A stretch of 64,000 bases of DNA from Deinococcus arcticus (GCF_003028415.1 NZ_PYSV01000017.1:9555-73554); one strand, 5' to 3'; positions 18,411 to 28,100 are shown, counted from the first letter of the stretch. Notes: generated by a model from the letters alone, not told the origin. Made by a program: numbers and translations.

Positions 18411-18989
18411 TTACAGGAGGTCGAGGATGACCTTTTTCAGCGGGTCCAGCGCAGGGCAGTACAGGTCATCCGTGCCCAGGTGGTTGTACCGGTTCAACGC
18501 GGAGAGGTACACGTCCCTGGAGAGGCGGCTCAGGTTTGGCGGGTCGAACCCAGCCGTGAGGAATTGCCCCGTCAGCACGAGGCGGGCCGTGCGGCCATTG
18601 CCATCCTCGAATGGGTGAATGCGGATCAAGCGCGCGTGAACATACGCGCTCACCATCACCACGCCTTCCAGGCGGTCCGCGGCGTCTGGAAGGTAACTCA
18701 GGTAGTCCAGATGTTCATTGGCGTGGGCGTAGGTGGCGTGCACCGCCGCGTCAATCTCCGATGGTGGCAGGCCATAGTACGACCCGAAGGTGACGTCACC
18801 CGTGCGCCAGGCCCCTGCCCGGATGCCCAACGCGGCCCCCAGCACTGCGTGCCACGCTTGGAGATCGCTGACCTGCAAGGTGGCTGGGGGCGCGTCGAAG
18901 AGCTGGTGATGGAGCAGCAAGAGCGCCTGAGTGGTTGCTGGAACCTGCTCAGGCGCGTCGTTTTTACCTCTTGGACTCTCGTCACCCAT
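18411..18989 (-). CDS. Fic/Doc-family AMP-transferase toxin
   Basis: The 192-residue protein contains a complete Fic motif, HPFEDGNGRTAR, near residue 130, with the catalytic histidine and the anion-binding DGNGR loop. Fic enzymes transfer AMP or other nucleotide parts to target proteins. No inhibitory (S/T)xxxE(G/N) helix is evident, so control probably comes from the Panacea-domain partner upstream. I chose ATG at 18989 (MGDESPRGK), which overlaps the end of the partner gene by eight bases. The pair looks like a toxin-antitoxin unit inside the defence island. Confidence 0.88.
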   Translation of the reverse strand: MGDESPRGKNDAPEQVPATTQALLLLHHQLFDAPPATLQVSDLQAWHAVLGAALGIRAGAWRTGDVTFGSYYGLPPSEIDAAVHATYAHANEHLDYLSYLPDAADRLEGVVMVSAYVHARLIRIHPFEDGNGRTARLVLTGQFLTAGFDPPNLSRLSRDVYLSALNRYNHLGTDDLYCPALDPLKKVILDLL

Positions 18990-19581
18990 GCATGCCGGGG
19001 AGGGAAACGGCAAGGCCTTCCAGGCGCTGCGTGGCGATCACCTGCTGATCAATGAAGGTGCGGCGGTCCACGCCCCTCAAAGTGCCCTGACGTGCCTGAC
19101 GGTGAATCACAAGCTGTGCCTTCGCCCGCGCCCATTGCGCGGCTGTGGGGGGGACATGCACCCACTTGCCGTCTGGCCCTTTGGCAAGCTCACGGCCCAG
19201 GTAGAACGCCTGCATGGCCTCCTGGGAAATGATCCGGTCGCAGTTTGCCCCGGCGGGCAGATCACCGCGGGTGTCTTTCCACGGCGCGTCCTCGTGGCTC
19301 AGGTCGCTGAGCTCGTACGCCGTCAGGTGCCCGTATTTTGCCCAGGTGGCGCGCAGGAGCTCGACGTCCGCAGCAGGCAGTGGAGCGGGCATGACCTGCC
19401 CGTCCCAGATGTCACGGTTCACCGGGCCGTGCCGCCACGCCTGAAACTCTTCCGAGAAAAGGGGCAGGCCCCGCTGCACCAGCGCCGCCGCCTGCGCGTA
19501 GTACAGAATCTTCTGGAGTTTCATGCCTTCGGCCCCGAATTCCTGTTGGAGTACCGCTGCTGCCGCTGCAATGGTCGTCAT
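18982..19581 (-). CDS. Panacea-domain (DUF4065/SocA-like) antitoxin
   Basis: The 199-residue protein has the Panacea signature: MKLQKILYYAQAAAL near residue 22, then FSEEFQAWRHGPVNRDIWD, then LSHEDAPWKDTRGD. Panacea (PanA) proteins neutralise many different toxin folds, including Fic-type toxins. The ATG at 19581 follows a GGTGAGG ribosome-binding site. The C-terminal half carries a helical extension that may be toxin-specific. It is translated just before the Fic gene with an eight-base overlap. Confidence 0.85.
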   Translation of the reverse strand: MTTIAAAAAVLQQEFGAEGMKLQKILYYAQAAALVQRGLPLFSEEFQAWRHGPVNRDIWDGQVMPAPLPAADVELLRATWAKYGHLTAYELSDLSHEDAPWKDTRGDLPAGANCDRIISQEAMQAFYLGRELAKGPDGKWVHVPPTAAQWARAKAQLVIHRQARQGTLRGVDRRTFIDQQVIATQRLEGLAVSLPGMHG

Positions 19582-19819
19582 GCCCTCACCCCCTGGGACA
19601 AGCAGTATACGCCTCCATTCTGACGGGAGCATAACGAAGGTTTGGAGCGGAAGCTGTTGAGGTGTCCGGATAGACGTGAGCATCTTCTGGTGCATGGCCC
19701 TGCAGGGAGGAGGTCAAAGACCTCGTCACTCCACCTCACTGTGCTGTTGCAACTATGCCTCCAACTCGGCTTGCCTGGATTCAAATGTCTGCAACGCCGC
19801 GTCCACCAGCTCCTGAGGG

Positions 19820-19849
19820 TGACCCGGTTTTGCGCAGGTGGAGATAAGC
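19820..19849 (+). repeat. Left terminal inverted repeat of the IS3 element
   Basis: This 30-base end starts TGACCC and pairs with 21065-21094 in inverse orientation, with 23 matches by eye. Confidence 0.75.
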
Positions 19850-19871
19850 CTCAAAGATAGGAGGCGCCATC

Positions 19872-20210
19872 ATGACGAACCGCAGAATTCATACCGCCGA
19901 GTTCAAGCGAGATGCCGTGCAACTCGCCCGAACCAGCGGCAACCTCTCGGGCACCGCCCGCGACCTGGGCATCAATGCCTCACTGCTGCGAAAGTGGATG
20001 AACGCCGAGGAGGAGAAGGGCGAGTCGGCTTTTCCTGGTCAGGGGAAACAGATCCTGACCCCAGAACAGCAGGAGATTCAGCGGCTGTGCAAAGAGAACG
20101 AAATCCTGCGCCAGGAGCGTGAGATTCTGAAAAAAGCGGCGGCCTGTCTTGGGCAGAACAGCACCCGTATGGGGCTTGCCCGCTTCTTCGCCAAAGAGAT
20201 CACACGCTGA
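19872..20210 (+). CDS. IS3 OrfA (helix-turn-helix transposase subunit)
   Basis: The 112-residue OrfA has the usual HTH (AEFKRDAVQLAR ... GTARDLGINASLLRKWM) and a C-terminal leucine-zipper helix (RLCKENEILRQEREILKKAAA). Compared with typical OrfA proteins, which end KKAAAFFAKE, this one has about 13 extra residues between KKAAA and FFAKE. A run of six A followed by G (20130-20136) in the zipper could be the slippery site for the minus-one shift that makes OrfAB. Confidence 0.88.
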   Translation: MTNRRIHTAEFKRDAVQLARTSGNLSGTARDLGINASLLRKWMNAEEEKGESAFPGQGKQILTPEQQEIQRLCKENEILRQEREILKKAAACLGQNSTRMGLARFFAKEITR

Positions 20211-21070
20211 GGTACCGCTTCATCCACGCTCACCGCACGCACTACCGTCTGGACGTGATGTGTCGGGTGCTGGAGGTTTCGGTGAGCGGGTACCACAGTT
20301 GGCGAAGAAGGCCGATCTCGAACCGCAAGCAGCAGGATGCGCTGCTGGAGCAGCGCATCCTGGACGCTCATCAGCGCAGTAAGGGCAGATATGGGGCACC
20401 ACGCGTTCACGCAGAACTGCGAGCCGAAGGCCTGCGGGTGTCTCGAAAGCGTGTGGCTCGCCTGATGCGCTCGGGGGGGCTCCGGGCCAAAGGGAAGCGC
20501 CGCTGGGTGCGAACCACCGACAGCCACCACACCCTCTCGGTCTGCCCAAATCTGCTGGAGCGCCAGTTCGAGGTCCACCAGCCCAACCAGGTCTGGGCGT
20601 CCGACCTGACGTACCTGCCGACGAGAGAAGGCTGGCTGTACCTGGCGATCACACTGGACCTGCACTCCCGGGCTGTGGTGGGCTATGCGATGGACGCGTC
20701 CATGCCCGCCACGTTGCCGCTGGCCGCCCTTCAAATGGCCGCAGGGCGCCGCCTTCCCCCACCGGGCCTGCTGCATCACAGCGATAGGGGCAGCCAATAC
20801 GCCAGCAGGCTCTTTCAGGAAGAACTGGCCCGCCTGCGGGCCAGGGGCAGCATGAGCCGCAAGGGGGATTGCTGGGACAATGCCGTCGTGGAAAGTTTTT
20901 TCAGCTCCCTGAAACGGGAGCTGTTCGAGGAGGTCATCTTCGAGAGCCGTGCTGCTGCCCGCCATGCTGTCTTCGAGTACATGGAAGTCTTCTATAACCG
21001 CCAGCGCCGTCATTCCACTCTGGGGTACTTGACGCCCCTGGAGTTCGAACGCCAAGCGACAGCCGCTTAA
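20207..21070 (+). CDS. IS3 OrfB (DDE transposase, rve integrase core)
   Basis: The frame is minus one relative to OrfA. Conserved OrfB sequence (LRYRFIHAH) is already present at 20207, before the first ATG at 20255, so the product is probably an OrfAB fusion made by frameshifting. DDE residues are seen in WASDLTYLP, HHSDRGSQY and DCWDNAVVESFFSSLKREL. The C-terminus has the usual YNRQRRHSTLGYLTPLEFE. No disrupting stops are present, so the element may be active. The coordinate given is the start of recognisable homology, not a proven start codon. Confidence 0.88.
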   Translation: MRYRFIHAHRTHYRLDVMCRVLEVSVSGYHSWRRRPISNRKQQDALLEQRILDAHQRSKGRYGAPRVHAELRAEGLRVSRKRVARLMRSGGLRAKGKRRWVRTTDSHHTLSVCPNLLERQFEVHQPNQVWASDLTYLPTREGWLYLAITLDLHSRAVVGYAMDASMPATLPLAALQMAAGRRLPPPGLLHHSDRGSQYASRLFQEELARLRARGSMSRKGDCWDNAVVESFFSSLKRELFEEVIFESRAAARHAVFEYMEVFYNRQRRHSTLGYLTPLEFERQATAA

Positions 21071-21094
21071 CTTCAACTACGCACAATCGGGGCA
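21065..21094 (-). repeat. Right terminal inverted repeat of the IS3 element
   Basis: Read on the minus strand it starts TGCCCCG and mirrors the left end. It overlaps the OrfB stop codon. Confidence 0.75.
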
Positions 21095-21653
21095 GGCCCA
21101 GTGCTGCGTCATTCAGACCGCCACGGTCGCCGGTCAGCCACTGCTCCTGCTCCAGCGGCGTCACCACCAGGTCCAGGTCGCGTTCCCCTTGCACGACGCT
21201 CATCAGTGAGATGTTGCGCAGCCGCAAGCCCCGCGCCTCCAGCGTATGAATGCAGTGGCGCTCGACCTCGTTCAGCTCCGCCTGTTTCACCCGCTTGAAG
21301 GTCATTTGCGTGATGTCCGTGTGGTTCTTGCGGTGATCGTTAAATCGCCGCACTACATCCACGGCCTGGCCGATGTACCGTTCACCGTTGACAAACCCCA
21401 ACACGTAGATGCCGCAGCGTTCCTTCGGCTTATGCCGGTCTGCGATTGAAGAGCGGCCTGTGATTTCCTGCCACTCTGGAAAGCCCAGCGCCCAGAGGTG
21501 ATCGTCGCCCGGTTGGGCACTGGTATTGGTCACCAAATCCTCCATTTGTGAGGCGATTTTGCCTTTCTCTTACCTCATTTCGGGAAATTATCCACGATGC
21601 TCTCTACCTAGGGATAGAACCGAACAGTGTCGAGGTTACCCACGGCCTACGAG

Positions 21654-23678
21654 TTACGCTCGCCATCCGGCCAGGGGAACTCGCTTTCCAGTGCGGGCAA
21701 TCCCGTTGGCCCACTCCACGGTAGACGGGTCACCCCCTGCGTGCTGAGCATTATTCATAAATACCCGTGTCAGCCAGAACACTTGCTCTGTCAGTGTAGA
21801 TAAATCCGCACGGTCACTATGCATGACCTCCAGCTCAGTGGGGCGCGCCACAACTGACTGGGTATTCGTAACGAGCAGGCAACGCCGGGAATCCAGTGCC
21901 AGCACAGTTCCCTCTTCAGCATCCGCCACCATGCTCAGGTTGCTCTTTTTTACAGCCAGGAGGGTCACGCAGGGGATCCCCAGGTCGTTCAGAGCAATCA
22001 TGAAGTCGTCCACTTCGCCGTCCAAGAATCGCCCATCTCGGTGAACAACGACTTGGTCAGGTCGCTTGCCTCGAAGAAGCTTGCTAAAGCCCTCTTTCAA
22101 CTCACCCAGGCTTAAGCGCTCATTTCCAACCCGCTTTCGGAGAGTGACACAGTTCACTGGACGGCCCCTGAACTCGTGTAAGGAAAACGCGGGAACACTT
22201 TTTCCTTCGCGGTGGTCGTGACCTAGGTCTACGCCAACGAAGAACGTTCGCTCAGTGATTCCGGGAAGATTCACTACATCCCAAGGTATTGCCCCAGCCT
22301 TCTGCGCCAGTTTCACGGCGACATTGACCCAGGCCATGTACTCGCTCCGGGGCCGGTTCAGCATCTCACGGCTGATCGGCAGCAACTTGCTCACACCCAG
22401 CCGGCCAAGTTGTCCGAACAGAGCGTCCCGTTCCTCGCGCCTCATGGTTTGTGAGAGGATCACCAATCCAATCAATTGACGGCCTGCCCTGTCCGCCTCG
22501 GCCGCAACTCCATCAAGCTCCTCTGGAGCCAGTAATCGACCGTTCGTCGATTCATACTTGTGCAAGCCTTTGACGAGGTCAAACGGCTCCAACCCCAGCT
22601 TTCGGTAATCTCCAGCGCTCCAGAAGGAGTAAAGCGTGTCATCCGATTCCCGGCGATTCAAGTGCTTTCTCAGACCTTCAGAAGCATCTGGGTGCCGGAG
22701 GACCACCTCGCGGGGCAACAGATGCGCCAACAACTCCTGTCGAAGCTGTTGATTCGCAGGCAGGTCTTCCAGTTCTGGAGGCACTACCAGAAGCCGCACT
22801 GGGAGGGGCGGTGGCGTAAGAATGCCCCGCTTATGTACTTCAGTGACATCACGCCCAAAGCCACGACCGAATCGCAAGCGTTGCCCTTCGATTACTTTCC
22901 CGTCGACCTCCAGCGGCTCTAATGAGGTGACGAACGGTTGCCACAAGCCCGGAAGTTGGACAAGTTGCCGTACTTCAGCCATGCTCAAGGCTGAGCAGTG
23001 GTGTGCATCGCCGGAGAGATTCAAGTCGCTCAATGCCTTTGAGGAGAAACTGAGGTGCCACAAATCCTCTGCCCCACGCTCCGAACGACGAAAAACCCAG
23101 TTGTCTGCTTCCCTAAGGAGCCGCTCCCGCTGTCCAGAACGGAGGCACACGGCATGTAGCTGAGAAACACTGTGGGCTAAGGTCGAGCCCCACGCCTGCA
23201 TGGCTTCAGTTGTCCAGGGAAGCGCCGAGAGGAACGTGCGTCCTGGCCGCAGCACCAGCCAGATCTGACCAGAATGCCGTTCCAGCTCCCACTCCCAGCG
23301 GAGATGGGCATTGACTGGGATGCCAGCGGCAGTGCGTTTGGGTGTTTGGAGAGGCGCACGCTGTTGGGTTGGGTGAATGGCCGCTCGCGCTCGCTCAGTC
23401 AGCACATAACCTGACTGGAGCAAAGCTCCACGGATAAGGGACGAAACCCCACGTTCAAACGCTGGGTCTTCTGGCATAAGCCTTTTAGATAGATCCGCCA
23501 CCGCACCCCGAAATTCTGGCCGGGGTAGGCCGTGATACACACTAACTTGCCCATCCCGTTGCTCCGCCGTGAAGCCTTCGCGGCGAACAAACCCCAGGAG
23601 GGCACGTGGATTTTGGTGCCGGTAGGATGTCCTAAAAAGCGGAATGTCTGCTCTGAGGGGAAAATGGTTGAGCCTCAA
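21654..23678 (-). CDS. Long prokaryotic Argonaute with DEDN-type PIWI site
   Basis: The 674-residue protein is a pAgo. The MID region has WVNVAVKLAQKAGAIPW, the guide 5'-end pocket. The PIWI domain has FVGVDLGHD (first Asp, about 481), an acidic finger around GNERLSLGELKE (about 522), VVHRDGRFLDGE (second Asp, about 549) and, at the fourth position, EWANGIAR (Asn, about 658). This gives a DEDN tetrad, a variant of DEDX that can be active. Such proteins use short guides to find and often cut foreign DNA. Start is TTG at 23678 with GGAG just upstream. Codon use is less GC-rich than its neighbours, suggesting transfer. No fused or adjacent effector of the short-pAgo type is seen. Confidence 0.88.
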   Translation of the reverse strand: MRLNHFPLRADIPLFRTSYRHQNPRALLGFVRREGFTAEQRDGQVSVYHGLPRPEFRGAVADLSKRLMPEDPAFERGVSSLIRGALLQSGYVLTERARAAIHPTQQRAPLQTPKRTAAGIPVNAHLRWEWELERHSGQIWLVLRPGRTFLSALPWTTEAMQAWGSTLAHSVSQLHAVCLRSGQRERLLREADNWVFRRSERGAEDLWHLSFSSKALSDLNLSGDAHHCSALSMAEVRQLVQLPGLWQPFVTSLEPLEVDGKVIEGQRLRFGRGFGRDVTEVHKRGILTPPPLPVRLLVVPPELEDLPANQQLRQELLAHLLPREVVLRHPDASEGLRKHLNRRESDDTLYSFWSAGDYRKLGLEPFDLVKGLHKYESTNGRLLAPEELDGVAAEADRAGRQLIGLVILSQTMRREERDALFGQLGRLGVSKLLPISREMLNRPRSEYMAWVNVAVKLAQKAGAIPWDVVNLPGITERTFFVGVDLGHDHREGKSVPAFSLHEFRGRPVNCVTLRKRVGNERLSLGELKEGFSKLLRGKRPDQVVVHRDGRFLDGEVDDFMIALNDLGIPCVTLLAVKKSNLSMVADAEEGTVLALDSRRCLLVTNTQSVVARPTELEVMHSDRADLSTLTEQVFWLTRVFMNNAQHAGGDPSTVEWANGIARTGKRVPLAGWRA

Positions 23679-23706
23679 TCTCTCCGTATCCTCTGTGAAT
23701 TCCTGG

Positions 23707-24279
23707 TCAAGCGTCCGATTTCGGAGCTGACCTTCGCGGCTTTTTGGCAGGCACTTTGCTTGTGTTGGTTGTCTCAGCGAGGTGGTTAACTGAGCCGCCC
23801 TGACTTACGCCACTTTCGACTACTGCGGCAGCCGACGGTATAAAAAAACTAGGCAGCACAAAGCCTGTCCAACCAAAACGCTGCGTGAGATTTAGCACTA
23901 GTTCGCGCATAAAGGGCCACACGTGAACTGGTGCATTGCGCCGTGTAAATTCTTCCAGCACTGAATCTTCGAGCGCCTCCGCCGACAAGTAGGAAAGGTG
24001 ATAGAGACAAATGAACCGACCCACCTCGAGTCCCTTATCGGTGAGGAACTGCATTTGCAGACGCGCCTCGATATCGAAGGTTCGGGCCTGGGTGTTGCTC
24101 TGCACGCATCCCATAGTGAATTTGGTATCTACCCGAACATTGAGTTCTTGCAAATTGGAGGGTTTAGCACTCGCGTTGACTTCGCCTAGCTCAATGCGGG
24201 TGGGTTGCACGCCCGCTACGAAACGGTTGTAGGAGGCGGCATTCATTGCAGGAGGGGTTTTAGTGTGGGCGCGTGGCAT
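23707..24279 (-). CDS. SecB-like chaperone of a toxin-antitoxin-chaperone system
   Basis: The 190-residue protein resembles SecB: a beta-strand region RTFDIEARLQMQFLTDKG, then a loop, then NAPVHVWPFMRELVLNLTQRF and GFVLPSFF, the order found in SecB and TAC chaperones. Its ATG at 24279 overlaps the antitoxin stop (TAATG). In mycobacterial TAC systems a SecB-like protein protects an unstable HigA-type antitoxin and lets it neutralise HigB; the gene order here (toxin, antitoxin, chaperone) is the same. The C-terminal 40 residues are low complexity and basic. An alternative start is the Met at residue 12. Confidence 0.78.
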   Translation of the reverse strand: MPRAHTKTPPAMNAASYNRFVAGVQPTRIELGEVNASAKPSNLQELNVRVDTKFTMGCVQSNTQARTFDIEARLQMQFLTDKGLEVGRFICLYHLSYLSAEALEDSVLEEFTRRNAPVHVWPFMRELVLNLTQRFGWTGFVLPSFFIPSAAAVVESGVSQGGSVNHLAETTNTSKVPAKKPRRSAPKSDA

Positions 24280-24719
24280 TAGCCGTTCCGGACTTTAGGG
24301 AGCGGCGGGCAGGGGTCCACAATGACCTGAACTGGAATGGGCGGTATGAAGGGGATGTTTGGAGGGGAGCGCCTCAGCACATTCTCTGTAGAGGTGGAAA
24401 CTTCGAACTGAACGTCAGCGTGTCTGGACCTCACGACCACTTCGACTTCGCAGTCCAGGAACCCCAGCAGTCGCGTGAGCCGCTCAATGGAGAAGCCCTT
24501 TAATTTGCCGCGCACAATATTAGAGACATCAGACTGAGACACGCCCATAACGGCGGCGGCTTGTGCCTGAGTCCACGCCCTTTCACGCACTTCACGGGCG
24601 ATAGCCAGAGCCAGATCAGCTTGTATGAGACTCTCACCTGGATTATCCAAGCCCAAGTCGGCAAAGATGTTTCCACTGCTCTTCTCGAACTCAATTTCGC
24701 TGCTAGCGCCTTTTTTCAT
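24279..24719 (-). CDS. higA: HigA-type HTH antitoxin with chaperone-dependence tail
   Basis: The 146-residue protein has a central XRE-like HTH (EVRERAWTQAQAAAVMGVSQSDVSNIVRG), close to the HigA2 type. Uncommon for a simple antitoxin, about 40 residues follow, with a hydrophobic, proline-rich stretch PPNIPFIPPIPVQVIV. In TAC systems such a tail (the chaperone-addiction or ChAD segment) makes the antitoxin dependent on its SecB-like partner. It lies one base after the toxin gene, so all three genes are co-translated. It should also repress its own promoter. Confidence 0.82.
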   Translation of the reverse strand: MKKGASSEIEFEKSSGNIFADLGLDNPGESLIQADLALAIAREVRERAWTQAQAAAVMGVSQSDVSNIVRGKLKGFSIERLTRLLGFLDCEVEVVVRSRHADVQFEVSTSTENVLRRSPPNIPFIPPIPVQVIVDPCPPLPKVRNG

Positions 24720-24720
24720 T

Positions 24721-25119
24721 TTATCTACCCTTTTTCTTTGCTACTTTTCGCACTTCATTTGACTTGTCTTTTTCTGCTAACAACTCTTCATGTATTTGCT
24801 TCGCCTTAGAAAAACGTGCCGCAACCATGTCCTTGTCTAACTGGGATGTTTTTATTCCTGTAGACGATTTTTTCTGAAAAGCGTGTAGCACATAAATTCC
24901 GGTAGATAGATTGACTAGGTATACGGTACGAAACGTTGAATCGGAGTTGCTGATACGGATTTCGTATACACCAGCCTCGCCCTTCCAAACCTTGATAGAG
25001 GAATGCTGACCGCCATTTTGGACAGCCCGTAAGACGAAGCCAAACTCACGAATCACCTCCTCCGGCATTTCCCGCAGATCCTTTTTGCTGGATCCAACCC
25101 AGAACAGATCGCGGCTCAA
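24721..25119 (-). CDS. higB: HigB/RelE-superfamily toxin (Gp49-like)
   Basis: The 132-residue protein has the RelE/HigB layout: SSKKDLREMPEEVIREFGFVL, then VYEIRISNSDSTFRTVYLV, then IYVLHAFQKKSSTG. These match the Gp49-like HigB subfamily, which cleaves mRNA at the ribosome. The start is TTG at 25119, preceded by AAGGTGA. The gene is visibly richer in A and T than the rest of the window, and Lys replaces Arg in many places, a sign of recent transfer. It begins 52 bases after the end of the methylase gene. Confidence 0.85.
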   Translation of the reverse strand: MSRDLFWVGSSKKDLREMPEEVIREFGFVLRAVQNGGQHSSIKVWKGEAGVYEIRISNSDSTFRTVYLVNLSTGIYVLHAFQKKSSTGIKTSQLDKDMVAARFSKAKQIHEELLAEKDKSNEVRKVAKKKGR

Positions 25120-25171
25120 CTGGTCATCACCTTACCAGGAACTATAGCAGATCTACGATAAATTGATTGGC

Positions 25172-28100
25172 TCATGGCACCCATCCCCCGGCCACCTGCC
25201 CACCTGGCACGCGGCTGCGGTACTTATGCAGGTAATCCAGTCCGAGCGCGCTCAGTTCGTCGAAGACCGATAGGATTGCCTGCTTCGTGCGGTACGACCT
25301 GTGAGCGGCCACATCTTTGCGCTTGACGATGGGGAACGTCTCCATGATGTACTCCACTTCGTCTTGCTTGATCCCATAGAGGATGAAGTACAGCGCGTCC
25401 AGTTCGGCGCGTAGCCAGAAGCGGCGTTCGTCCTCCCAGGTGAAGGGGCCGCCCGCATAGCCCAGGTCGCGGGCAAAGCCTCTCAGGTCATGCGCGGTGT
25501 ACGTGAGTTCCAATACCCGAGGCGTGATGAAGGCCAGGAGAAGGGGAGTGAAGGCGGAGGGGGGAAGAACGGGGAACTGACGGGTTACGTTGTACTTCAG
25601 GTGCGTACCGCCGACTTTTTGCCTTACAGCAAAATCATGAGCGAAAGAGTTCAGCGTTCCGAGCAACCCCGGAATCTGTGCAACTGAACAAGACGGAAAC
25701 ATTTGCAGGAACGTGTCGCCTGCTGCTCGCCTCGGATAGATCGCACCAATGAACGTTCTTTCATCCGTGCTGCGTGCAATATCACGCCATCCCATCAGCC
25801 AGTCGCGGGGCCACGCCCAGACCACACGCCCATTCTTATCGCGCTGAATCAGCCGGTCTTCCACCTCTCCTTCCGCCACCCAGTACCTCGGCAGGGGCAG
25901 GCAAGTGGGATCAGCCTTTTCCGCACTGGTCAGGTCGCGCGTGTCGCCGCTGTCTGTGTAGGTGGCATAGCGGTGGTCAAACTGGTGCATCAGTTTCGCT
26001 TCGTACAGAGGCAGCATGCGGCGTTCGCCCTGGCGGTAGCGGTTGCCGTCCAGGGCCCAGCCTTCGGCTTCAAGTTGCTTCGCTGTTCTAAAGATGCGTG
26101 AGCCTGTATTCATCATGAACATAAGCATGAACTTGATGCCCCACGGGTTTTCCTCCGGGACGATGACTTCTTCGCCATTCTCTACGCGGGTGGTCGCCTC
26201 GCGGAACAGAATAGGAATGCGCTGGTATATCGCTTTAGTGAGCTCAGCGTCCTTACGACTCCGGAAGACCGGCGTGGTGCGGGTATTGGGATTCAACAGC
26301 GCGATGTCGATGGGCGAAAGTTCAAAACGCTTTTCTGAGTCTTGCACGTCGCTGGGCTGCAAGGCGAAGAAGGAAAATTGCGCCGCGTCTGTGGTGCGCT
26401 GCTCGCCGCCCACAGTTAAGGTGCAGAACTTGAAAGAACGGTGAACGCCGGGAAACAACGCTTCTCGGTTCTCGAAGTCAAAGAGGCTGATAAGCCGTCG
26501 CGAATCCACCAGCGCATTGAAGAAATATTGGTTGAAGGAATCAGTGGCAATTCCGGTCGGCACAATAATGCCCATCGCGCCCTTACCATTGACCCACTGC
26601 GTTGCGAGCTCCGAGAACAGCGGAGCGGTATTCAGGCGTCCAAAGCTGGTCGTGGGATAACGTCCCGAGCTGTGAAGAAAGTGCTGCACGCCTTCAAGCT
26701 CGCGCTTGGCATCAAGGTAGGTTTTGAAGGCAGTTGGGTCGGTATCTTCCAGTTCAGCAATGAGCTGTTCGCGAGCGGCCATATTAGCGGCGTTTGCCAC
26801 ATCTGGGTGTGTTGCCGCGAAGAATTCCTGCGGGTCAAGCTGCACTTGCTCCCACGGCGGGTTGCCCAACACGCAGTCAAAGCCCCCTTTCCCCTGATCC
26901 CCGAACACATCGGGGAATTCAATGTGTGGATGCAGAAAGCGGTACTGACGGGCCGTTTCAGTCACAGCCTGCCGCAGCGCAGGCAGCGCTTCACCCGCTT
27001 GGAGGCGGTACAGGTCAGCAGTGGTCATGGCGGGGGCACCCGGCACTTTTGGCAAGACAAAGGCCGCACACCACGCGTCAGCCAGCGCCTTACGCCGCAG
27101 GCGCTCGGTATCGACTTCGATGGCCTGAAAGGTGCTGGCCTGGGCCTGCACGTCCTGCAACGTGTTGGGCTCAATGCGGTTCAGGGCCCCCAGCTTGATG
27201 CCCAGGCTAGACGCTCCCAGCAGCGTGGGCTGGTTGCCAGCGGCAGGGGCCAGGGCCTTGCGCTCCTGCTTGTTTCGCTTTTTCAAGTCGGCTACCGTCT
27301 TTTTCTCGTCGCCTTCCAGCACACTGAAAGCCTCGTCGGTCAGGCCCAGCAGCCTGACGACCGTTTCCTTGTCAGTGGTACGGGTCCTGGAGGTATCCTT
27401 CAGCACCTCCTCAACCTGCATGCCCTCTTCTGTGATGCCCAGCAGGCTGTTGCCGACCCTCAGACGGTGGTCTAGGAACGCCAGAGGTTTCCCGGCGTCC
27501 TGGCTTTCCAGCCATAAGGCCACTTTGGCCAGTTCAATGGCCATGGGGTTGATGTCCGCACCGTAAATGCAGTGCGCGATGACCGTGCGGGTGGCGCGGC
27601 GCAGGGCGCGGGGGCTGGGCTGAGAGGTTTCTTCCTCCAGTTCCGCAAGCCGGACCCCGATCCGGCGCGCGGCAGCGATCAGGAAGTGCCCGCTGCCGCA
27701 GGCCGGGTCAATGACCTTCAGGCCTTTCAGGGCGGCCATGGCGTCTTGCGGCAGCTTGTCCCGCACGGCGTCGTCGATCACAGGATCCAGGGCGCTATCG
27801 AGCAAGAGACCAATCAGGCTGCTGGGCGTGTAGTAACTGCCGGTACTCTTGCGTTCGTTGCCAGGCAGCACGGTCAGGGAAAAGCGTGGGCCGGGTTCGA
27901 TGCGCGGCACCAGTTCGAGCAGGCTCTCGTAGATGCTCCCGAGCTCCTCAGAGTCCAGTCCGGCGTAGTTCACAGGACGGAGACTGCCGTTCACACTGAT
28001 CTCGCTCAGGGCGCGCACGGCGTTGTAGAAAGCTTCGTTGCCCAGTTTCAGACCGCTCAGGAGATTGGTCTGGAACAGCAGGCTCCCCAGTGCGGGGAGG

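Larger units (their letters stand above)
19820..21094 (+). mobile_element. IS3-family insertion sequence
   Basis: The element is about 1275 bases. Its ends form imperfect 30-base inverted repeats (left 19820-19849 starting TGACCCGGTTTTGCG, right 21065-21094 reading inward TGCCCCGATTGTGCG; 23 of 30 positions match by eye). It encodes OrfA and a DDE OrfB. No short direct target repeat is visible at the junctions, in agreement with the deletion in the host gene. Confidence 0.88.
19753..21545 (-). pseudogene. GIY-YIG-like gene split and internally deleted by an IS3 element
   Basis: From ATG 21545 to 21095 the minus strand encodes about 150 residues matching the start of the intact gene at 50873-51895, including CGIYVLGFVNGERYIGQAVDV. 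The frame then enters the IS. On the other side of the IS, 19819-19753 encodes PQELVDAALQTFESRQAELEA and a stop, which matches the last part of the intact paralogue (PQLADAAMEALELALP). So both ends of one gene remain, and about 160 middle residues are gone. The lack of a target duplication next to the IS fits an insertion-plus-deletion event. It lies downstream of the Argonaute gene on the same strand. Confidence 0.85.
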
